Shown in pieces: positions 60,660 through 64,000 of a DNA stretch of 64,000 nt (positions within the stretch are counted from its first letter, which is position 1; each line of letters starts with the position of its first letter). Source of the DNA: Pantoea agglomerans (GTDB taxonomy: Bacteria > Pseudomonadota > Gammaproteobacteria > Enterobacterales > Enterobacteriaceae). The stretch is taken from NCBI RefSeq assembly GCF_020149765.1, contig NZ_CP083809.1, forward strand, positions 2,976,001 through 3,040,000, given 5' to 3'. The notes beneath the pieces were generated by a model, which saw only the letters and a list, made by a program, of their open reading frames with translations, made no database searches and had not been told where the DNA came from. Both the position numbers and the translations under genes were made by a program.

Positions 60660-61580
60660 ATGAAAATTACCGTGTTGGGTTGCGGTGCTATTGGTCAGAT
60701 CTGGCTCGCCGCTCTGGCGCGCCAGGGCCATGAGGTGCAGGGATGGCTGCGCGTGCCGCAGCCCTACTGTTCCGTCAACGTAATTGATTACCAGGGCCAG
60801 GTGAGCAACAACACCTTTATCGCCAACGACCCGCTCTTCCTCGCCGACAGCCAGCTGCTGCTGGTGACGCTTAAGGCGCCGCAGGTTTCGCCCGCGGTGC
60901 GCAACCTGCAGAGCGTGCTGTCAGACGATTGCCCGGTGCTGCTGCTGCACAACGGCATGGGCACGCTGGAAGAGCTAAAAGGCCTGAGCCAGCCGCTGCT
61001 GCGCGGCATTACCACGCACGCGGCGATGCGCGACGGCACGGTGATCAAGCATGTCGCCAGCGGCATTACCCATATCGGCCCGGCAAACCGCAAAAGTGCG
61101 GCCTTCAGCGATCTCGCCGATATCCTGCACGCAGCGCTGCCGGACGTCGCCTGGCATGACAATATCGCCGCCGCCTGCTGGCGCAAGCTGGCGGTCAACT
61201 GCATCATCAATCCGCTCACCGTAGAGCACGACTGCCAGAACGGCGCGCTGCGCGCCTGGCCGCAGCAAATCGACCAGCTCTGCCAGGAGCTGAGCTGGGT
61301 GATGGAGCGCGAGGGCCAGCATATTACCGCCGACAGCCTGCGGGATATTGTCTACAACGTGATTGAAACCACCGCGGCCAATACCTCCTCGATGCTGCAG
61401 GACGTACGCGCGCAGCGCCTGACTGAAATCGACTATATCTCCGGCTTCCTGCTGCGACGCGCGCGCGCGCAGGGCATCGCCGTGCCGGAAAATACCCGCC
61501 TTTATGAGCTAGTAAAACGCAAGGAGTCCCATTATGACCGAGAACAGGCCGGTTCTGGTTTGCCTGGCACATGGCAGTGA
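60660..61580 (+). CDS. panE: 2-dehydropantoate 2-reductase PanE
   Basis: Reduces ketopantoate to pantoate with NADPH in coenzyme A synthesis. The 306-residue protein has the N-terminal NADP motif [18 protein letters not shown] (residues 7-24). The catalytic Lys is in [16 protein letters not shown] (about 176), and Glu/Asn lie in [10 protein letters not shown] and [22 protein letters not shown] precedes the ATG at 60660. Its 3' end overlaps yajL by 47 bp, a coupled pair also seen in E. coli. Confidence 0.95.
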   Translation: MKITVLGCGAIGQIWLAALARQGHEVQGWLRVPQPYCSVNVIDYQGQVSNNTFIANDPLFLADSQLLLVTLKAPQVSPAVRNLQSVLSDDCPVLLLHNGMGTLEELKGLSQPLLRGITTHAAMRDGTVIKHVASGITHIGPANRKSAAFSDLADILHAALPDVAWHDNIAAACWRKLAVNCIINPLTVEHDCQNGALRAWPQQIDQLCQELSWVMEREGQHITADSLRDIVYNVIETTAANTSSMLQDVRAQRLTEIDYISGFLLRRARAQGIAVPENTRLYELVKRKESHYDREQAGSGLPGTWQ

Positions 61581-62130
61581 AGAGACCGAGGCGGTCACCA
61601 CTATTGATTTGCTGGTGCGCGGCGGCCTGAAAGTCGTTACCGCCAGCGTAGAGAGCGACGGCGCGCGTGAAATCGTCTGCTCGCGCGGCGTGCGCCTGCT
61701 GGCGGATGCGCCGCTGGTAGAGGTGGCCGATGAGGACTATGCGGCGATCGTGCTGCCGGGCGGCCTGAAAGGCGCGGAGACCTTCCGCGACAGCCCGCTG
61801 CTGGTGGAAACCGTGCGCCAGTTTCATCTCTCCGGCCGTATCGTCGCGGCGATCTGCGCAGCGGCGGGCACGGTGCTGGTGCCGCACGATCTCTTTCCGG
61901 TGGGCAACATGACCGGCTTCCCCGGCTTAAAAGAGACCATCCCAGCGGAGAAGTGGATGGAAAGGCGCGTGGTGTGGGATCCGCGCGTCAACCTGCTCAC
62001 CAGCCAGGGGCCGGGCACGGCAATGGATTTTGCGCTTAAGCTGATCGATCTGCTGGCAGGAAAAGAGAAAGCGGCAGAAGTGGCCTCCCAGCTGGTGCTG
62101 GCGGCGGGCATCTACGATTACAGCGAGTAA
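61534..62130 (+). CDS. yajL: protein deglycase / redox chaperone YajL (DJ-1 family)
   Basis: A 198-residue DJ-1/ThiJ homologue that protects proteins from oxidative and carbonyl damage; the deglycase activity is debated. The reactive cysteine is at the nucleophile elbow [11 protein letters not shown] (about residue 107), with Glu in [24 protein letters not shown] precedes the ATG. It starts within the end of panE. Confidence 0.95.
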   Translation: MTENRPVLVCLAHGSEETEAVTTIDLLVRGGLKVVTASVESDGAREIVCSRGVRLLADAPLVEVADEDYAAIVLPGGLKGAETFRDSPLLVETVRQFHLSGRIVAAICAAAGTVLVPHDLFPVGNMTGFPGLKETIPAEKWMERRVVWDPRVNLLTSQGPGTAMDFALKLIDLLAGKEKAAEVASQLVLAAGIYDYSE

Positions 62131-62134
62131 AAAA

Positions 62135-62155
62135 GGCTGCGCAGGGTGCGCAGCC
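62135..62155. terminator. yajL/thiI convergent terminator
   Basis: GGCTGCGC AGGGT GCGCAGCC, followed by CGTTTTATT on the plus strand and TTTTTT on the minus strand, just between the two stops. Confidence 0.9.
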
Positions 62156-62162
62156 CGTTTTA

Positions 62163-63611
62163 TTACGGACGATAGACCTTCACGTTTTTAAAGCCCTGCT
62201 CGTGCAGATAGAGCGCCTGTAGCTTGCTCATCACGCCGCGATCGCAGTAGAGCAGCCAGGTTTTGCTCTGGTCGAGATCGCCGAACTGGCTGCTGAGCTT
62301 ATAGAACGGCAGCGATTTCACCTCGGTGCCCTGCAGCGCCAGCGGCTTATCTTCCTGCTCGTCGATGGCGCGGATATCCAGCACCACGTCGTCGCTGCCG
62401 AACGAGTCAACGGTTTCCACTTCCACCACCTCCTCTTCAGCCTGCTCGGCGATATCGCGGATATCGACGTTGCTCGCCTCTTCCACCACGCGCTGCAGAA
62501 TCGCGAAGTCAAAATTCTGCTCTTCCGCCTCAATCTTCGCCTTGACCGCTTTCACCGTCGGGCTCTTTGAGATCACGCCGCAATATTCCGGCATGGTGCT
62601 GGCGAAATCTTCAGTGCCAATTTCGCGCGCCACCTTAATGATGTGCTCTTTATCGTGCGAGATCAGCGGACGCAGGATCAGCGTATCGGAGGCGTTGTCG
62701 ATCAGGCGCAGGTTGGTCAGGGTCTGGCTGGAGACCTGGCCCAGCGCTTCGCCGGTCACCAGCGCCTGCACGCCGTAACGCTCTGCCACCATCGACGCGG
62801 CGCGCACCATCATGCGCTTCAGTACCACGCCCATCTGGCCGTCATCCACTTTTTCCAGAATCTCGCCGACGACCGGCTCGAAGTTGATCGCCACAAAGCG
62901 CACGCGATGCGAGCGGCCAAAGCGGTTCCAGATATAGTGCGCCACCTGACGCACGCCGATTTCGTGCGCCGCGCCGCCGAGATTAAAGAAGCAGTAGTGC
63001 ACGCGACAGCCGCGGCGCAGCAGCATATAGCTGGAGACGCCGGAGTCGAAGCCGCCGGAGATCAGCGACAGCACATCTTCCTGGGTGCCGATCGGGAAGC
63101 CGCCCAGCCCTTCATAGCGGCCGGTGATCAACAGCAGGCGATCGTCGTCGATTTCGAGATGCACGGTAACGTCCGGCTTGTTCAGCTGCACTTTCGCGCT
63201 GGCGATATGCTGATTCAGACCGCCGCCGACGTAGCGCTCTACGTCCTGCGAGCTAAACTCATGTTTACCGCGGCGCTTAACGCGCACGCAGAAGCTTTTG
63301 TTCTGCAGGCTGTCGCCATACTGCGCCAGCGTCTGCTCGAAAATATCGTGCACGTCGGTATAGCTGCGCTCTTCGACCGAGAGCACATGGTGAATACCGG
63401 GAATACGGGTGAGCTCTTCCACAATCACGCTGCGCAGCCCTTCGTCTTTCGACCGGACTACGATGTGATCCCAGTGGCGCACCACGGCGATATCCTCGCC
63501 GACGGTCTTCAGCACGTTGCGGATATTGCTGGTGAGAATTTTAATAAAGCGCAACCGCACCGACTGACTTTTGATGGTGATTTCAGGAAATAACTTGATG
63601 ATAAACTTCAT
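62163..63611 (-). CDS. thiI: tRNA 4-thiouridine synthase / thiamine sulfurtransferase ThiI
   Basis: Makes 4-thiouridine at tRNA position 8 and donates sulfur for thiamine thiazole. It has 482 residues. The ferredoxin-like and THUMP domains (residues 1-165, [20 protein letters not shown]) come first. The PP-loop [20 protein letters not shown] follows (about 180-199), and a C-terminal rhodanese domain carries the persulfide cysteine in [13 protein letters not shown] (about 456). It diverges from xseB with a 231-bp intergenic region holding both promoters. Confidence 0.97.
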   Translation of the reverse strand: MKFIIKLFPEITIKSQSVRLRFIKILTSNIRNVLKTVGEDIAVVRHWDHIVVRSKDEGLRSVIVEELTRIPGIHHVLSVEERSYTDVHDIFEQTLAQYGDSLQNKSFCVRVKRRGKHEFSSQDVERYVGGGLNQHIASAKVQLNKPDVTVHLEIDDDRLLLITGRYEGLGGFPIGTQEDVLSLISGGFDSGVSSYMLLRRGCRVHYCFFNLGGAAHEIGVRQVAHYIWNRFGRSHRVRFVAINFEPVVGEILEKVDDGQMGVVLKRMMVRAASMVAERYGVQALVTGEALGQVSSQTLTNLRLIDNASDTLILRPLISHDKEHIIKVAREIGTEDFASTMPEYCGVISKSPTVKAVKAKIEAEEQNFDFAILQRVVEEASNVDIRDIAEQAEEEVVEVETVDSFGSDDVVLDIRAIDEQEDKPLALQGTEVKSLPFYKLSSQFGDLDQSKTWLLYCDRGVMSKLQALYLHEQGFKNVKVYRP

Positions 63612-63842
63612 GGCGACACGAATTCGTTGGGCAAATAAGTGCGAGAGAGCGGCACTTAGCTGGTAAAATCACAAAAATTGCGGGCAAAAGAGCGCAACCG
63701 CATCCGAGGCGCGGGAGTATATCACCTTTGTCAGATGACTGCTTCTGCAACCGCAGTCACATTGATTATTTTGCTAATCAAACGCTCTCCGCTACCATGA
63801 CCGATTACGAGAGAAAGTCTTACACGTGAGTCGACACTGAAT

Positions 63843-64000
63843 ATGCCGAAAAAAGCCGAACAGCCCGCTAGTTTTGAAACCTCCTTACAGCAGCTGGAGC
63901 AGATCGTCAGCCGGCTGGAGAGCGGCGAACTGCCGCTGGAAGAGGCGCTGAATGAGTTTGAGCGCGGCGTACAGCTGGCGCGCAACGGTCAGCAAACATT
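63843..64000 (+). CDS. xseB: exodeoxyribonuclease VII small subunit XseB (cut by window end)
   Basis: The first 52 codons are present: [20 protein letters not shown], then [20 protein letters not shown] and [12 protein letters not shown], before the window stops. The match to E. coli XseB (80 residues) is nearly complete. It associates with XseA to form the single-strand exonuclease. In enterobacteria it heads xseB-ispA-dxs, so those genes are expected beyond the edge. Confidence 0.93.
   Translation, partial: MPKKAEQPASFETSLQQLEQIVSRLESGELPLEEALNEFERGVQLARNGQQT

Overview
This 64 kb window is a GC-rich piece of enterobacterial chromosome. Nearly every gene has a recognisable Escherichia coli counterpart, and the genes run in the same order as the E. 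coli ushA-to-xseB stretch (ushA, ybaL, gsk, hemH, adk, htpG, recR, ybaB, dnaX, apt, ybaN, priC, rsmS, acrRAB, tomB-hha, ffs, atl, ybaY, tesB, amtB-glnK, mdlBA, decR, cof, ybaE, queC, fadM, ybaV, ppiD, hupB, lon, clpXP, tig, bolA, yajG, ampG, cyoABCDE, yajR, yajQ, panE, yajL, thiI, xseB). The high GC, a Pantoea-type cysteine desulfhydrase beside decR, and the pattern of gained and lost genes point to the Erwiniaceae (Pantoea, Mixta or Erwinia-like). This is inference, not a measured placement.

Layout. 1-9.4 kb: periplasmic nucleotidase UshA, the YbaL antiporter, nucleoside kinase, ferrochelatase, adenylate kinase, then an accessory divergent pair (uncharacterised protein / LysR regulator) next to a 110 bp inverted-repeat element. 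9.4-16.6 kb: HtpG chaperone, replication and recombination genes (recR, ybaB, dnaX with its programmed frameshift, priC), adenine salvage and small membrane proteins. 16.6-21.8 kb: the AcrAB drug-efflux operon with its repressor and operator. 21.8-25 kb: an accessory zinc-starvation island, with zinc-free L31/L36 ribosomal proteins facing a zinc ABC transporter operon. Each unit has a Zur-like palindrome, and the transporter operon opens with an overlooked 34-residue membrane peptide. 25-30.6 kb: biofilm/virulence modulators TomB-Hha, SRP RNA, TesB, and the ammonium module glnK-amtB under a sigma-54/NtrC promoter. 30.6-39.7 kb: heterodimeric ABC exporter MdlAB, the divergent cysteine-detoxification pair decR/ccdA, Cof phosphatase, an SgrR-like regulator, queuosine synthesis and FadM. 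39.8-49.7 kb: protein quality control (PpiD, HU-beta, Lon, ClpX, ClpP, trigger factor), with sigma-32 type promoters before lon and clpP as well as htpG. 50-57.3 kb: AmpG and the cytochrome bo3 operon. 57.4-64 kb: YajR, an inserted zinc alcohol dehydrogenase, YajQ, PanE, YajL, ThiI and the truncated start of xseB.

The pattern is a conserved backbone with small cassettes slotted between housekeeping genes: LysR pair, GlsB-like gene, zinc island, ccdA and adh. E. coli genes known from this region (aes, fsr, mscK, maa) are missing at the corresponding junctions. No CRISPR array, tRNA, prophage or insertion sequence was seen. The strongest candidates for something undescribed are the 34-residue peptide heading the Zur-controlled zinc operon, a possible small ORF on the other side of the rpmE2 Zur box, the dispersed inverted-repeat element, and the uncharacterised protein next to the LysR gene.
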